Shown here in pieces: positions 53,673 to 62,884 of a stretch of DNA of 64,000 bases. The stretch is from Winogradskyella sp. J14-2 (lineage in GTDB: Bacteria > Bacteroidota > Bacteroidia > Flavobacteriales > Flavobacteriaceae). The DNA is taken from positions 2,232,001 to 2,296,000 of the forward strand of contig NZ_CP019388.1 of assembly GCF_001971725.1 (NCBI RefSeq), read 5' to 3'. Each line of letters opens with the position of its first letter. Position 1 is the stretch's first letter. The notes under the pieces were generated by a model. It was given only the letters and a program-made list of their open reading frames with translations, made no database searches and was not told the DNA's origin. The translations under genes and the position numbers were made by a program.

Positions 53673-54953
53673 TTACAACGAGATATTAAAAGTAAATTTA
53701 AAAGCAATATTATCTTCAAAATTAGGAAGATGATATGCGCCATAGCGATAGGCAAAACTCAATCCAAAGCCCAGTAAGAGCCTATTAATTTCAAAACCAG
53801 ATTCTGAGTATAAATGATTAAGCCTATTAAAACTTATACCTTGATGTCTATTAATACTTTTCATATCTCCTAAGGCATATCTAGATATTAGTACTAATTG
53901 TGGTTTAAAACGCTCTGAAATGTTAAAAGGTCTAAAGAAATGTTTTACCTGTAACGTTGAGAATTTGTCACTAAAAAATTCATTAAAATACATAGTTTCA
54001 AAACTATTAAGACCAGCCACAGAAAAACGCTGCAAAATAGTTTCTTTGGTAATATTGTTTGGGTACGCATGGTATAAATGCGTTAGTGGCGCTTCGCCAC
54101 CTGCAATGCCTGCTACAAGTGTAATATTTGTTTTAGACTCATTACGATGGTTAAATTGTTGAATGGTTCTAAAGTCTAACTTTGTAAAATTAAAGTCACT
54201 ACCAAGTACAGATTTAAAACTCTGTGTAACTTGTAATGTAAACTTTGGGTATGCATCTTCTTTTAATGTTACTTGACCAGCCTCTGACATAAACCTACTA
54301 AAGGGACTCCATTGCAAGCTAAAGGCCGCTGTACTTATATCGAAAGTATTGTAGATGTCATTATCTAAAACAAAATTATAGTTGTATGTAGGGTTTATTT
54401 TGCTTGCGGAAAACTGTGCCTCAGATAATAAATGGTGAGATATTTTGTGCTGTATTCCTATGGATTTTGTAATGTGCCTATGAAATAAATCAATGTTTAG
54501 GAGCCTGGGTTCAAAAAAAGTAAAAAACCGTTTGTCTGTTAAAAATGTAGAACTTCCGGTTTCTTTAAGGTCGTCGGTATAAGATAGATTTATCCAAGTA
54601 TCAGATGCTTCGTTCACCCTAAAACCACCACCCAAACTATATTTGTAACGTTTATCCTTAAAACCATAAACGGCATAACCATTAATGCGGTAACGATCTG
54701 AAAAGTCTTTGTTTGTAATGCCTCCTAAGCCTGTCCTAAAACCTTCGTATTGATTGAATTTTATAAGATATCTTAAATCGAGATTAAAGAAGTTTACTGG
54801 TAAAAAACCATTACCTATATTTTTAAGAAATTCAGCTTTTTTTATAGAATCTCGAGCTATTTTAGTAGAATCTCCCGCCCTAGAAATAGGATTTTGAGCC
54901 GTGCTGATGGTTGCAAGACAAATAAATAAAATAGCAAGGGATTGCTTAACCAT
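53673..54953 (-). CDS. Outer-membrane barrel resembling the C-terminal half of DUF5686 proteins
   Basis: 426 residues. A signal peptide (ending ISTAQ) is followed directly by sequence resembling the barrel part of DUF5686 proteins: FLPVNFFNLDLRYLIKFN, YEGFRTGLGGITNKDF, GYAVYGFKDKRYKYSLGGG, WINLSYTDDLKETGSSTFL. Full-length DUF5686 proteins are about 800 residues with an N-terminal regulatory-like domain, which is missing here. The strand-terminated end (IAFKFTFNISL) fits an outer-membrane barrel. The function is unknown; its position beside translation genes is probably incidental. Confidence 0.7.
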   Translation of the reverse strand: MVKQSLAILFICLATISTAQNPISRAGDSTKIARDSIKKAEFLKNIGNGFLPVNFFNLDLRYLIKFNQYEGFRTGLGGITNKDFSDRYRINGYAVYGFKDKRYKYSLGGGFRVNEASDTWINLSYTDDLKETGSSTFLTDKRFFTFFEPRLLNIDLFHRHITKSIGIQHKISHHLLSEAQFSASKINPTYNYNFVLDNDIYNTFDISTAAFSLQWSPFSRFMSEAGQVTLKEDAYPKFTLQVTQSFKSVLGSDFNFTKLDFRTIQQFNHRNESKTNITLVAGIAGGEAPLTHLYHAYPNNITKETILQRFSVAGLNSFETMYFNEFFSDKFSTLQVKHFFRPFNISERFKPQLVLISRYALGDMKSINRHQGISFNRLNHLYSESGFEINRLLLGFGLSFAYRYGAYHLPNFEDNIAFKFTFNISL

Positions 54954-55063
54954 GCAAACGGATTAATATTAAAAGCTTAATAATCGATTATGCTTTTAAC
55001 CTGAAAAAGATTTATTTTTCAGGCCTTTGTCTTACCAAAAACTCAATTTAACTGCGGTAATTT

Positions 55064-55618
55064 TTAAACGGTCATAATCTCGTTTTCTTTTACGTCAAGA
55101 ATTTTGTCTATTTTTTTAACGTAAGAATCTGTAAGTTCTTGCACATCTATTTCAGCATTTTTTTGTAAATCTTCAGAAACATCAGCTTTTTTAATGTCGT
55201 TCATGGCATCTTTACGAGCATTTCTAACTCCAACTTTAGCATCTTCTGCCTCTGCTTTGGCTTGCTTAGCTAAGTCTCTACGTCTTTCTTCGGTTAATGG
55301 TGGTACGTTGATGATAATCATCTCTCCATTATTCATTGGGTTAAAGCCCAGATTGGCGAGCATAATACCACGTTCAATCTCTTGTAGCATACTTTTTTCC
55401 CATGGCTGTACTGAGATTGTTCTGCCATCTGGAGTATTTACGTTTGCTACTTGATTTAATGGTGTTTGAGAACCATAGTAATCTACCATAACACTTCCTA
55501 GCATTGCAGGACTAGCCTTGCCGGCTCTAATATTTACTAATTGTTTTTCAAGGTGCTTTATAGCGCTATCCATTGCTTCTTTTGCAGAATCTAGTATAAA
55601 TTGAATGTCTTCGTTCAT
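55064..55618 (-). CDS. frr: Ribosome recycling factor
   Basis: 184 residues. It splits post-termination ribosomes together with EF-G. The conserved sequence GKASPAMLGSVMVDYYGSQT and the VQPWEKSML motif are present, as is PPLTEERRRDLAKQAK. It lies 46 bases downstream of pyrH, a very common order, and is cotranscribed with it. Confidence 0.97.
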   Translation of the reverse strand: MNEDIQFILDSAKEAMDSAIKHLEKQLVNIRAGKASPAMLGSVMVDYYGSQTPLNQVANVNTPDGRTISVQPWEKSMLQEIERGIMLANLGFNPMNNGEMIIINVPPLTEERRRDLAKQAKAEAEDAKVGVRNARKDAMNDIKKADVSEDLQKNAEIDVQELTDSYVKKIDKILDVKENEIMTV

Positions 55619-55664
55619 GATGTTAAAATTTTAGTTGTGAGTTATCAAACGCTAAGCCAAGTAT

Positions 55665-56372
55665 TTATAGGTTCACTTCAGTTCCTATTGTCTCACCAGA
55701 AACTACTTTCAATAAGTTTCCTTTTTTATTCATATCAAACACTATTATCGGTAATTTATTTTCTTGACTGAGTGTAAAAGCCGTAGTGTCCATAACCTTT
55801 AGGCCTTTTCTAAGAACATCATCAAAGGTTATCTGGTCAAATTTAACAGCAGAACTGTCTTTTTCTGGGTCTGCAGTGTAAATGCCATCTACACGGGTTC
55901 CTTTTAAAATAACATCTGCTTCAATCTCAATGGCGCGTAAAACTGCGGCTGAGTCTGTTGTAAAATATGGGTTACCTGTGCCACCACCAAAAATAACGAC
56001 TCGCCCTTTTTCTAAATGACGCATTGCTTTGCGTCTAATAAATGGCTCGGCAACTTCATTTATTTTAATAGCTGTTTGAAGTCTGGTTGGAATGCCAGTA
56101 TCTTCTAATGCACTTTGCAATGCCAATCCATTAATTACTGTTGCCAACATACCCATATGGTCTCCTTGTACTCTGTCCATGCCATTGCTTGCACCTGCAA
56201 CGCCTCTAAAAATATTACCACCACCAATAACAATAGCTACTTGAACACCTAAGTCGGTAATGGCTTTAATATCTTGTGCATATTCTGCTAAACGTTGAGG
56301 GTCTATTCCATATTGACGGTCTCCCATTAAGGCTTCGCCAGATAATTTGAGTAGTATTCTATTGTATTTCAT
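55665..56372 (-). CDS. pyrH: Uridylate kinase (UMP kinase)
   Basis: 235 residues. It phosphorylates UMP to UDP. Bacterial UMP kinase motifs: [40 protein letters not shown], and [20 protein letters not shown]. The start codon follows a -7 element 110 bases upstream. It heads the pyrH-frr operon. Confidence 0.97.
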   Translation of the reverse strand: MKYNRILLKLSGEALMGDRQYGIDPQRLAEYAQDIKAITDLGVQVAIVIGGGNIFRGVAGASNGMDRVQGDHMGMLATVINGLALQSALEDTGIPTRLQTAIKINEVAEPFIRRKAMRHLEKGRVVIFGGGTGNPYFTTDSAAVLRAIEIEADVILKGTRVDGIYTADPEKDSSAVKFDQITFDDVLRKGLKVMDTTAFTLSQENKLPIIVFDMNKKGNLLKVVSGETIGTEVNL

Positions 56373-56481
56373 TAGATGGTCTCTATTACTTTTTTTGGTC
56401 TAATGTAATGTGCCAAGTTATTAATTATTTAAAATTTAAAACAGATTTGTGGCTCATTTCATAATTATTCTGAAAGTTGAG

Positions 56482-56489
56482 CAAAGCTA
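56482..56489 (-). promoter_or_regulatory. -7 element of pyrH-frr
   Basis: The minus strand reads TAGCTTTG, matching TAnnTTTG, 110 bases before the pyrH start codon. No clear -33 box. Confidence 0.45.
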
Positions 56490-56524
56490 CATAATTATTA
56501 GCATCTGTAAAAGAGAAAAAAATG

Positions 56525-56558
56525 CCAAAAAAAAGCCCTTCTAACAATGAAAGGCTTT
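56525..56558 (-). terminator. Terminator of rpsB-tsf
   Basis: On the minus strand AAAGCC and GGCTTT (56553-56558 and 56532-56537) form a stem followed by a run of T. It lies 30 bases downstream of the tsf stop codon. Confidence 0.7.
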
Positions 56559-56587
56559 CTTCTACTTATAAAATTTTGAATAACTAA

Positions 56588-57562
56588 TTATCCAACTGAA
56601 GCACGTTTAAAGCCAGTGACTTCTACGTCTCCAAATGTTTTTACGTATTCTGCAACAGTTTTCTTTTCGTCTTTAATAAACTTCTGATCTAGCAAACACT
56701 GCTCTTGGTCTAGAGTTGTGTTATCAGAAATGAAACGCTCCATTTTACCTGGTAAGATTCTGTCCCAGATTTGTTCTGGCTTACCTTCAGCTTTTAATTC
56801 CGCTTTAGCATCTTCTTCTGCTTGTGCTAAAACCTCTGGAGTTAATTGTGCCATAGAGATATACTTAGGGACATTTTTTAATGTTTTACCTAAACGTGCT
56901 AATTCTTCATTGTCTTTTTCGATAACTGCGATACGAGCCTCGGTCTCAGAAGCCACGTAAGCAGGATCAAAGTCTTTATAAGATAAAGTAGTTGCTCCCA
57001 TAGAAGCTACTTGCATTGCTAAGTCTTTAACTAAAGTTTCAGCGTTATCAACTTTTGCCGATAAACCTACTAAAGCAGCAATCTTATTAATGTGAACGTA
57101 CTGTCCAACAAAAGGTGCATCTAGTTTTTCAAAAGCAGTGATGTCTAACTTCTCACCGATGACACCAGTTTGCTCAACTAATTTTTCAGCAACAGTCATA
57201 CCACCAAAATCAGAGGCTAAGAAATCTTCTTTAGAGTCATAGTTTAAAGCAGCATCAGCTAAATCGTTGGCTAATTTCACAAAGTTTTCGTTTTTACCTA
57301 CGAAATCAGTTTCACAACCTAAAACGATGGCAACCCCAGATGTATTGTCTGCATTTATTTTGGCAACAGCAGCACCTTCAGAAGAATCTCTGTCAGCTCT
57401 TTTTTCTGCAACTTTTTGTCCTTTTTTACGTAAAACTTCAATGGCTTTATCAAAATCACCACCAGCTTCAACTAAAGCTTTTTTACAATCCATCATACCA
57501 GCACCAGTTGCTTGTCTTAGCTTGTTTACTTCTGCTGCTGTAATTTTTACAGTATTTTCCAT
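56588..57562 (-). CDS. tsf: Elongation factor Ts
   Basis: 324 residues, longer than the E. coli protein because of extra sequence in the core, as is common in Bacteroidetes. It is the nucleotide-exchange factor of EF-Tu. The UBA-like N-terminus KLRQATGAGMMDCKKALVEA and the core GCETDFVGKNENFVKLANDL are canonical. It follows rpsB by 84 bases in the standard rpsB-tsf operon. Confidence 0.97.
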   Translation of the reverse strand: MENTVKITAAEVNKLRQATGAGMMDCKKALVEAGGDFDKAIEVLRKKGQKVAEKRADRDSSEGAAVAKINADNTSGVAIVLGCETDFVGKNENFVKLANDLADAALNYDSKEDFLASDFGGMTVAEKLVEQTGVIGEKLDITAFEKLDAPFVGQYVHINKIAALVGLSAKVDNAETLVKDLAMQVASMGATTLSYKDFDPAYVASETEARIAVIEKDNEELARLGKTLKNVPKYISMAQLTPEVLAQAEEDAKAELKAEGKPEQIWDRILPGKMERFISDNTTLDQEQCLLDQKFIKDEKKTVAEYVKTFGDVEVTGFKRASVG

Positions 57563-57646
57563 AGTGTTTAATTTAAAAAAGTCGAGTAATTAATTTTCAA
57601 CGAAGAAACGAATTAAACGACTTTTATATATTTTCTTAATGTTATT

Positions 57647-58399
57647 TTATTCTTCTTCTTGCGATACTGCTTTCTTGGCTTTTTTGCCTTCAGCCTTACC
57701 TTCTTTATCTGCTTTTCTATCGTTTAAACCATCTTGTATTGCAGAAGTTACAATAGATAAAACTTTATTAATAGATTTTGAAGCATCGTCGTTTGCCGGG
57801 ATAACATAATCTACCTGACGTGGGTCTGAGTTAGTATCTACCATTGCAAAGATTGGGATGTTTAATTTTTGTGCTTCTTTAATAGCGATATGCTCTCTTA
57901 AGATATCTACAACAAATAATGCACCTGGTAGACGCGTCATATCAGATATAGAACCTAAGTTCTTTTCTAACTTTGCGCGTTGACGGTCTATTTGTAGTTT
58001 TTCTCTTTTTGACAATGACTCAAAGGTACCGTCTTTTTTCATACGATCTATCGAAGACATTTTCTTAACAGCTTTACGAATGGTTACAAAGTTAGTAAGC
58101 ATTCCGCCTGGCCAACGCTCAGTAATGTATGGCTGGTTAACGGCACCTGCTTTTTCAGCAACGATGTCTTTAGCTTGTTTTTTAGTTGCTACAAATAAAA
58201 TTTTCTTACCTGATGCAGCAATTTTACTTAATGCAGCACAAGTTTCTTCGATTTTAGCTGCTGTTTTGTAAAGGTTGATGATGTGAATCCCATTACGCTC
58301 CATATAGATATAAGGAGCCATATTTGGGTTCCATTTACGCGTTAAGTGACCGAAATGTACACCTGCGTCGAGTAGTTCTTTTACTTCTACGTTTTCCAT
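57647..58399 (-). CDS. rpsB: 30S ribosomal protein S2
   Basis: 250 residues from the ATG at 58399, where the conserved MENVEVKELLDAGVHFGHLT begins. The open frame extends 23 codons further upstream, but that part does not belong to the family and was not included. Typical sequence follows: KWNPNMAPYIYMERNGIHII and PGALFVVDILREHIAIKEA. The C-terminus is Lys/Glu-rich. The tsf gene follows. Confidence 0.96.
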   Translation of the reverse strand: MENVEVKELLDAGVHFGHLTRKWNPNMAPYIYMERNGIHIINLYKTAAKIEETCAALSKIAASGKKILFVATKKQAKDIVAEKAGAVNQPYITERWPGGMLTNFVTIRKAVKKMSSIDRMKKDGTFESLSKREKLQIDRQRAKLEKNLGSISDMTRLPGALFVVDILREHIAIKEAQKLNIPIFAMVDTNSDPRQVDYVIPANDDASKSINKVLSIVTSAIQDGLNDRKADKEGKAEGKKAKKAVSQEEE

Positions 58400-58699
58400 T
58401 TTTTGTAATAGTTTACGTTCTGTTGAATTAGCAATGATTAAGTGGTTGTTTTTACTTACCTTAACCATTTAGATGCTAAACTAAATCCTGACTGTTGGGT
58501 CATGGACAACAATAACTGGTTTATAAATTGCTGCACTATACAGCGGTTTTAATAAAATTGCCAACTCGTGGCTGATTGAAGATGATTTATCTTCTCTGTC
58601 ATTTCGAGCGTAGTCGAGAAATCTTTATGAGACCTATCGACTGCGCTCAAGGTGACAGCTTGGAACTTGAAAAACAAATTCCAAAAATTGTGTTGGATA
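58400..58699. other. 300-base intergenic region between rpsI and rpsB
   Basis: No gene is seen. It holds the rpsB leader and a dispersed inverted repeat at 58596-58658. A full TAnnTTTG promoter for rpsB was not found on the minus strand. Confidence 0.5.
58596..58658. repeat. REPIN-like inverted repeat pair (GAGCG-AGTCGA type)
   Basis: The left arm (58596-58617, CTGTCATTTCGAGCGTAGTC followed by GA) and the right arm (58637-58658), reverse-complemented (CTGTCACCTTGAGCGCAGTC followed by GA), match at 18 of 22 bases. A 19-base loop separates them. The same core lies inside the Sua5 gene at 60037-60056. Confidence 0.75.
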
Positions 58700-59086
58700 T
58701 TAACGTTTAGAGAACTGGAATTTCTTACGCGCTTTCTTCTGTCCGAATTTCTTACGCTCTACCATTCTTGGATCTCTTGTTAATAGACCTTCTGGCTTTA
58801 ATATTGCTCTGTTTTCAGGATCTAACTCGCACATTGCACGAGATAACCCTAAACGTATAGCTTCCGCCTGGCCGGTGATACCACCTCCATATACGTTAAC
58901 AGTAATATCAAAGTTGCCATCATTGTTAGTCATGGTTATAGGTTGGTTTACTTTATACTGTAAGGTAGCAGTAGTAAAGTATTCCGCCATGTCTTTTTTG
59001 TTCACCGTAATGTTACCTTTTCCTTTGGCAACGTATACACGGGCAACAGCCGTCTTTCTACGGCCAATTTTGTGAATTACTTCCAT
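58700..59086 (-). CDS. rpsI: 30S ribosomal protein S9
   Basis: 128 residues. Conserved GRRKTAVARVYVAKGKGNIT at the start and the basic tail KKFGQKKARKKFQFSKR, which reaches the P-site tRNA. The start codon overlaps the rplM stop (TAATG), so the two are translationally coupled, as in most bacteria. Confidence 0.97.
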   Translation of the reverse strand: MEVIHKIGRRKTAVARVYVAKGKGNITVNKKDMAEYFTTATLQYKVNQPITMTNNDGNFDITVNVYGGGITGQAEAIRLGLSRAMCELDPENRAILKPEGLLTRDPRMVERKKFGQKKARKKFQFSKR

Positions 59087-59541
59087 TAGTTAAATTCGTT
59101 TAAATTAATTGTTTTTGGCTTTTGAGCGTCGTGAGCGTGCTCAGCACCAGCAACAACAGTTAAGTTTCTAAAAAGAGTAGCACCTAATTTGTTTTTAGGT
59201 AACATCCCCTTTACTGACTTCTCTACCAATCTGGTTGGGTCTTTCTCAAACATTTCAGTAGCAGTCAAAGTTCTTTGACCACCTGGATAACCTGTGTGGC
59301 GGATATAACTTTTATCTGTCCACTTGTTACCAGTTAAGTTGATTTTTTCAGCGTTTACAACAATGACGTTGTCACCGCAATCAACGTGTGGCGTAAAGTT
59401 AGGCTTATGCTTACCTCTTAAAAGTTTTGCTACTTTTGAAGCTAAGCGGCCTAAAGTTTGTCCTTCAGCATCAACTAAAACCCACTCCTTATTAACGGTA
59501 GCTTTGTTAGCAGAAACTGTTTTGTAGCTTAATGTATCCAC
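59086..59541 (-). CDS. rplM: 50S ribosomal protein L13
   Basis: 151 residues from the GTG at 59541 ([20 protein letters not shown]), the usual family length. An alternative TTG nine codons upstream lies in the loop of a leader hairpin and is less likely. Typical sequence: [38 protein letters not shown] and [13 protein letters not shown]. It heads the rplM-rpsI operon, with a strong promoter upstream. Confidence 0.95.
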   Translation of the reverse strand: MDTLSYKTVSANKATVNKEWVLVDAEGQTLGRLASKVAKLLRGKHKPNFTPHVDCGDNVIVVNAEKINLTGNKWTDKSYIRHTGYPGGQRTLTATEMFEKDPTRLVEKSVKGMLPKNKLGATLFRNLTVVAGAEHAHDAQKPKTINLNEFN

Positions 59542-59551
59542 ACTAATTTGA

Positions 59552-59570
59552 TTTATTATTGTGCGCAAGG
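59552..59570 (-). promoter_or_regulatory. Candidate L13 leader hairpin
   Basis: On the minus strand TTGTGC-CTTGC-GCACAA forms a six-pair hairpin just before the start codon. Leader structures upstream of the L13 operon are described for Bacteroidetes; whether this is one of them needs a covariance search. Confidence 0.45.
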
Positions 59571-59610
59571 CACAAAAAGATTAAACAATGCTCTTCCAAA
59601 AAAGAGTTTG

Positions 59611-59641
59611 CAAATTTAGGATAAACAATTGGATTAGCAAA
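59611..59641 (-). promoter_or_regulatory. Promoter of rplM-rpsI (TTTG-N19-TAAATTTG)
   Basis: On the minus strand TTTG (59641-59638) and TAAATTTG (59618-59611) are separated by 19 bases. Both elements match the Bacteroidetes consensus exactly. Confidence 0.8.
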
Positions 59642-59701
59642 TTCTTATTAAATGTTTTTTTGTGTTGAAAATCAGGTGTTTCAAGACGGTTGAAGAAAAA
59701 C

Positions 59702-60682
59702 TCATTTTGCAGCGCGTTGTAACCTATCGTTTATAGATTTTCCTAAGCCATAATCTGGCAGTTGTTCTGCAATAATAATATCTAGTTGTTGTTGGTCTAA
59801 TTGATGTAAAGCATCATATAATTTTGAAGCCGCTTCTTCTAGGTTTTTACCTTCGGATAGCACAATTTTAAAATGAATAGCATCATCATTCAAAGTGTCA
59901 TTATAAGCTAGAAGACCAATTTTTAAACCTTTATAAGTCTTAATAGCTTCTGCTATGTTAGTAGTAAGAATGGTTTTGGTTTTTGGTGCGTAGTGACGCT
60001 CTAACATTCCTGGTGCATTAGGCGCAACTTCTTTTTGACTTCGACTACGCTCAGCCCAACTGTTTTTAACTTCAATAGTTCCTACTACAGCTTCAATAGC
60101 TTCAATAGGAGTCGAGCCCAGCCTGTATATAATAGGTTCTCCATTTTCAAAACCAATAATAGTAGATTCAATACCGCTTTTACAAGGCCCACCATCTAAA
60201 ACCATTTTTATTTTATGCTTAAAATAGCTTTCTACGTGCTCAGCTTTTGTTGGGCTTACTCTATTGAAAGGATTTGCGCTGGGTGCAGCAAGTGGAAAAT
60301 CTAATTTGCTTAAAAGGTCTAAAGTAAGAGGATGATTTGGAATTCTAACAGCAACTGTGTCTTTACCACTAGTAATTAAATCAGGAATTATAGATTTCTT
60401 TTTTAAAACCAAAGTTATAGGGCCAGGCCAAAAAGCTTCAGCTAATAGTTTTGCTTTTTCAGGAATCGCTTCAACAATTGTTTCCAGATAATCGATATTA
60501 GGAATGTGAACAATTAATGGATTAAAATGAGGTCGCTTTTTAGTTTCAAAAATGGCCTTTATAGCTTTTTTAGAAAAAATATTACCTGCCAAGCCATAAA
60601 CCGTTTCCGTTGGTATGGCAACAAGCTCCTCATTGTTAAGAAGATCTACGGCTTTTGATATATCTGTTGATATGATGCTCAT
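59702..60682 (-). CDS. L-threonylcarbamoyladenylate synthase (Sua5 type) with an in-frame repeat insertion
   Basis: 326 residues. It makes threonylcarbamoyl-AMP, the first step to t6A in tRNA. The YrdC domain has VAIPTETVYGLAGN, KRPHFNPLIVH, FPLAAPSANPFNRVS and the GIESTIIGF loop. The C-terminal Sua5 domain begins with APGMLERHYAPKTK. Between the two lies the unusual peptide SWAERSRSQK, encoded by a copy of a dispersed repeat (60037-60056). The frame stays open, so the linker seems to tolerate it. Confidence 0.93.
   Translation of the reverse strand: MSIISTDISKAVDLLNNEELVAIPTETVYGLAGNIFSKKAIKAIFETKKRPHFNPLIVHIPNIDYLETIVEAIPEKAKLLAEAFWPGPITLVLKKKSIIPDLITSGKDTVAVRIPNHPLTLDLLSKLDFPLAAPSANPFNRVSPTKAEHVESYFKHKIKMVLDGGPCKSGIESTIIGFENGEPIIYRLGSTPIEAIEAVVGTIEVKNSWAERSRSQKEVAPNAPGMLERHYAPKTKTILTTNIAEAIKTYKGLKIGLLAYNDTLNDDAIHFKIVLSEGKNLEEAASKLYDALHQLDQQQLDIIIAEQLPDYGLGKSINDRLQRAAK
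60037..60056 (-). repeat. Dispersed-repeat core inside the Sua5 gene
   Basis: The minus strand reads GGCTGAGCGTAGTCGAAGTC, with the GAGCG-AGTCGA core of the intergenic repeat at 58596-58658. It encodes the residues AERSRS. Confidence 0.75.
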
Positions 60683-60698
60683 AATGTTTTTCTAAATG

Positions 60699-60706
60699 CA
60701 AAATTA
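60699..60706 (-). promoter_or_regulatory. -7 element of the Sua5 gene
   Basis: The minus strand reads TAATTTTG, matching TAnnTTTG, 17 bases before the start codon. No -33 box is clear. Confidence 0.45.
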
Positions 60707-60794
60707 CTTCAAAAAAGAGAATCTACCGTAAGGTGTCAATCGAATTCTACACACTTATTAACTATATTTAAAACGAACGAATACATTTTCTATT

Positions 60795-60802
60795 TACCTT
60801 TG
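60795..60802 (+). promoter_or_regulatory. -7 element directly before the YgiQ gene
   Basis: TACCTTTG matches TAnnTTTG and ends seven bases before the ATG, so the transcript would be leaderless or nearly so. Confidence 0.45.
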
Positions 60803-60809
60803 TGCCGTT

Positions 60810-62762
60810 ATGCATGAAGAATTAAGACTTTCTAGTTGGTTGCCTACCACAAATAAAGAGGTGAAAATTCGCGGATGGGAATACCTAGATGTTATCCTGT
60901 TTAGCGGAGATGCCTATGTAGACCATCCAACGTTTGGTCCTGCTGTAATAGGACGCTTGTTAGAAAGTATGGGTTTACGAGTGGCTATTGTACCACAACC
61001 TAATGTTAACGACAATCTTCAGGATTTTGTTAAGTTGGGTAAGCCGCGTCTGTTTTTTGGAGTTACTGGTGGTTGTATGGATCCTATGGTTAGCAACTAC
61101 AACGCCAATAAAAAACGTCGCGATAAAGATGCTTATACGCCAAATGGCGACATTGGATTTAGACCAGATTATGCCTCTACCGTTTATAGTAAGATTTTAA
61201 AAGAAAAATGGCCAGATACACCAGTTTTAATTGGTGGTATTGAAGGTTCATTACGTCGTGTAACACATTACGACTACTGGAGCGACCAATTAATGCCAAC
61301 CATTTTAGAAACCTCTAAAGCAGATATGTTGGTGTATGGAATGGGAGAACAACCACTTCGTGAAATTGTACGCTTGCTAGAGCGCGGTGTACCATTTCAA
61401 AGTATTAATACTGTAAACCAAACAGCCGTTCTTATTAATGATGAAAACGACATCCCTAAGAATAAAAATTGGGAAGATGTTGAAATCGCTTCACACGAAA
61501 CCTGTTTAAAAGATAAAAAAGCTTACGCATCTAACTTTAAGATTATAGAACAAGAATCAAATAAGTTAGCTGCAAGACGAATTTTCCAAAAAGTAGGTGA
61601 AAAGATGCTGATGATAAATCCGCCGTATCCTACAATGACAGAAGCTGAGATTGACGCCTCTTTCGATTTGCCTTACACGCGTTTACCACACCCAAAATAC
61701 AATAAGCGTGGACCAATTCCTGCTTACGAGATGATAAAAACGTCTATAAATATTCATCGTGGATGTTTTGGTGGATGTAGTTTTTGTACCATTTCGGCGC
61801 ATCAAGGCAAATTTATAGCGAGTCGTAGTAAAGAGTCCATATTAAGAGAAGTTGATAAAGTGGCTAATATGCCAGATTTTAAAGGCTATTTATCTGATAT
61901 TGGTGGGCCAAGTGCGAATATGTACAAAATGAAAGGTAAAGTACAATCTATTTGCGATAAATGTGTTGCGCCAAGTTGTATTTCGCCAGTAATTTGTAGT
62001 AATTTAGATACGTCTCATAAACCGTTAACCGAATTATATAAAGCGGTTGATAGTCATCCGAAGGTTAAAAAATCATTTATCGGTTCTGGAATTAGACACG
62101 ATATGTTGGTGCCAGAATTCAATAGAAACGCCGATCCAAAAGAGTTAGACGATTATACCGAAGAAGTGATGACTAAGCATGTTTCTGGTCGACTAAAAGT
62201 TGCGCCAGAACATACTAGCGATCCAGTATTGAAGTTAATGCGAAAACCATCGTTTAGTTACTTCCATAAGTTTAAAGAACGTTTTGATAAAATCAATATT
62301 AAGAATAAACTTAACTTACAATTAATTCCCTATTTTATCTCAAATCATCCAGCTTGCGAAGTTGAAGATATGGCAAATCTTGCTGCCGAAACTAAAGATA
62401 TGGGCTTTCAACTAGAGCAAGTACAAGGCTTTACGCCAACACCAATGACGGTTGCGACGGTGATTTATTACAGTGGTTACCATCCGTACACACTTAAAAA
62501 AGTAAATACGCCAAAAACCAGAAAGGAAAAGGACGAACAACATCGTTTTTTCTTTTGGTATAAAGATGAAAATAAAGGTTGGATTAAAAACACGCTTAAT
62601 AAATTAGGAAGACAAGATCTACTTGACGTTCTATTGCCTAAAAAAGACGAAAAATGGCGTAAAAATAAGCCAGGTAAAACTAAAAACACCTTTAACGATG
62701 CTGTGCCTTTTAACCAGCGAAAGAATAAGGCTAAATTCCGAAGTAAAAAGAATAAACGCTAA
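60810..62762 (+). CDS. YgiQ family radical SAM protein
   Basis: 650 residues. The N-terminal cobalamin-binding-like region carries the family sequence GDAYVDHPTFGPAVIGRLLE. The radical SAM motif is GCFGGCSFCTIS (Cys-x3-Cys-x2-Cys, near 315-325), binding the 4Fe-4S cluster, followed by IASRSKESILREVD and GGPSANMYKM. A second cysteine set (CDKCVAPSCISPVIC) may hold another metal. The C-terminus is strongly basic (KKNKR). The reaction is not known. It diverges from the Sua5 gene. Confidence 0.9.
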   Translation: MHEELRLSSWLPTTNKEVKIRGWEYLDVILFSGDAYVDHPTFGPAVIGRLLESMGLRVAIVPQPNVNDNLQDFVKLGKPRLFFGVTGGCMDPMVSNYNANKKRRDKDAYTPNGDIGFRPDYASTVYSKILKEKWPDTPVLIGGIEGSLRRVTHYDYWSDQLMPTILETSKADMLVYGMGEQPLREIVRLLERGVPFQSINTVNQTAVLINDENDIPKNKNWEDVEIASHETCLKDKKAYASNFKIIEQESNKLAARRIFQKVGEKMLMINPPYPTMTEAEIDASFDLPYTRLPHPKYNKRGPIPAYEMIKTSINIHRGCFGGCSFCTISAHQGKFIASRSKESILREVDKVANMPDFKGYLSDIGGPSANMYKMKGKVQSICDKCVAPSCISPVICSNLDTSHKPLTELYKAVDSHPKVKKSFIGSGIRHDMLVPEFNRNADPKELDDYTEEVMTKHVSGRLKVAPEHTSDPVLKLMRKPSFSYFHKFKERFDKINIKNKLNLQLIPYFISNHPACEVEDMANLAAETKDMGFQLEQVQGFTPTPMTVATVIYYSGYHPYTLKKVNTPKTRKEKDEQHRFFFWYKDENKGWIKNTLNKLGRQDLLDVLLPKKDEKWRKNKPGKTKNTFNDAVPFNQRKNKAKFRSKKNKR

Positions 62763-62780
62763 CTCATAAATTTAAGATTA

Positions 62781-62799
62781 CTTAACAATCGCTGTTAAG
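62781..62799. other. Hairpin CTTAACA-ATCGC-TGTTAAG after the YgiQ gene
   Basis: A seven-pair stem lies 19 bases after the stop codon with no T-run, so it is weak as a terminator. Confidence 0.35.
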
Positions 62800-62884
62800 T
62801 CTAGGTTAATCCAAGCTCTCTTTTTGGTTTTGGTTGATAGATCTGTTAGTTTAATTGGACAATTATTAACCCAAAAAAACACAA

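Noticed and set aside
58400-58468. N-terminal extension of 23 codons on rpsB
   Set aside because: The frame is open but the conserved S2 N-terminus begins at the ATG at 58399; the extension has no family match.
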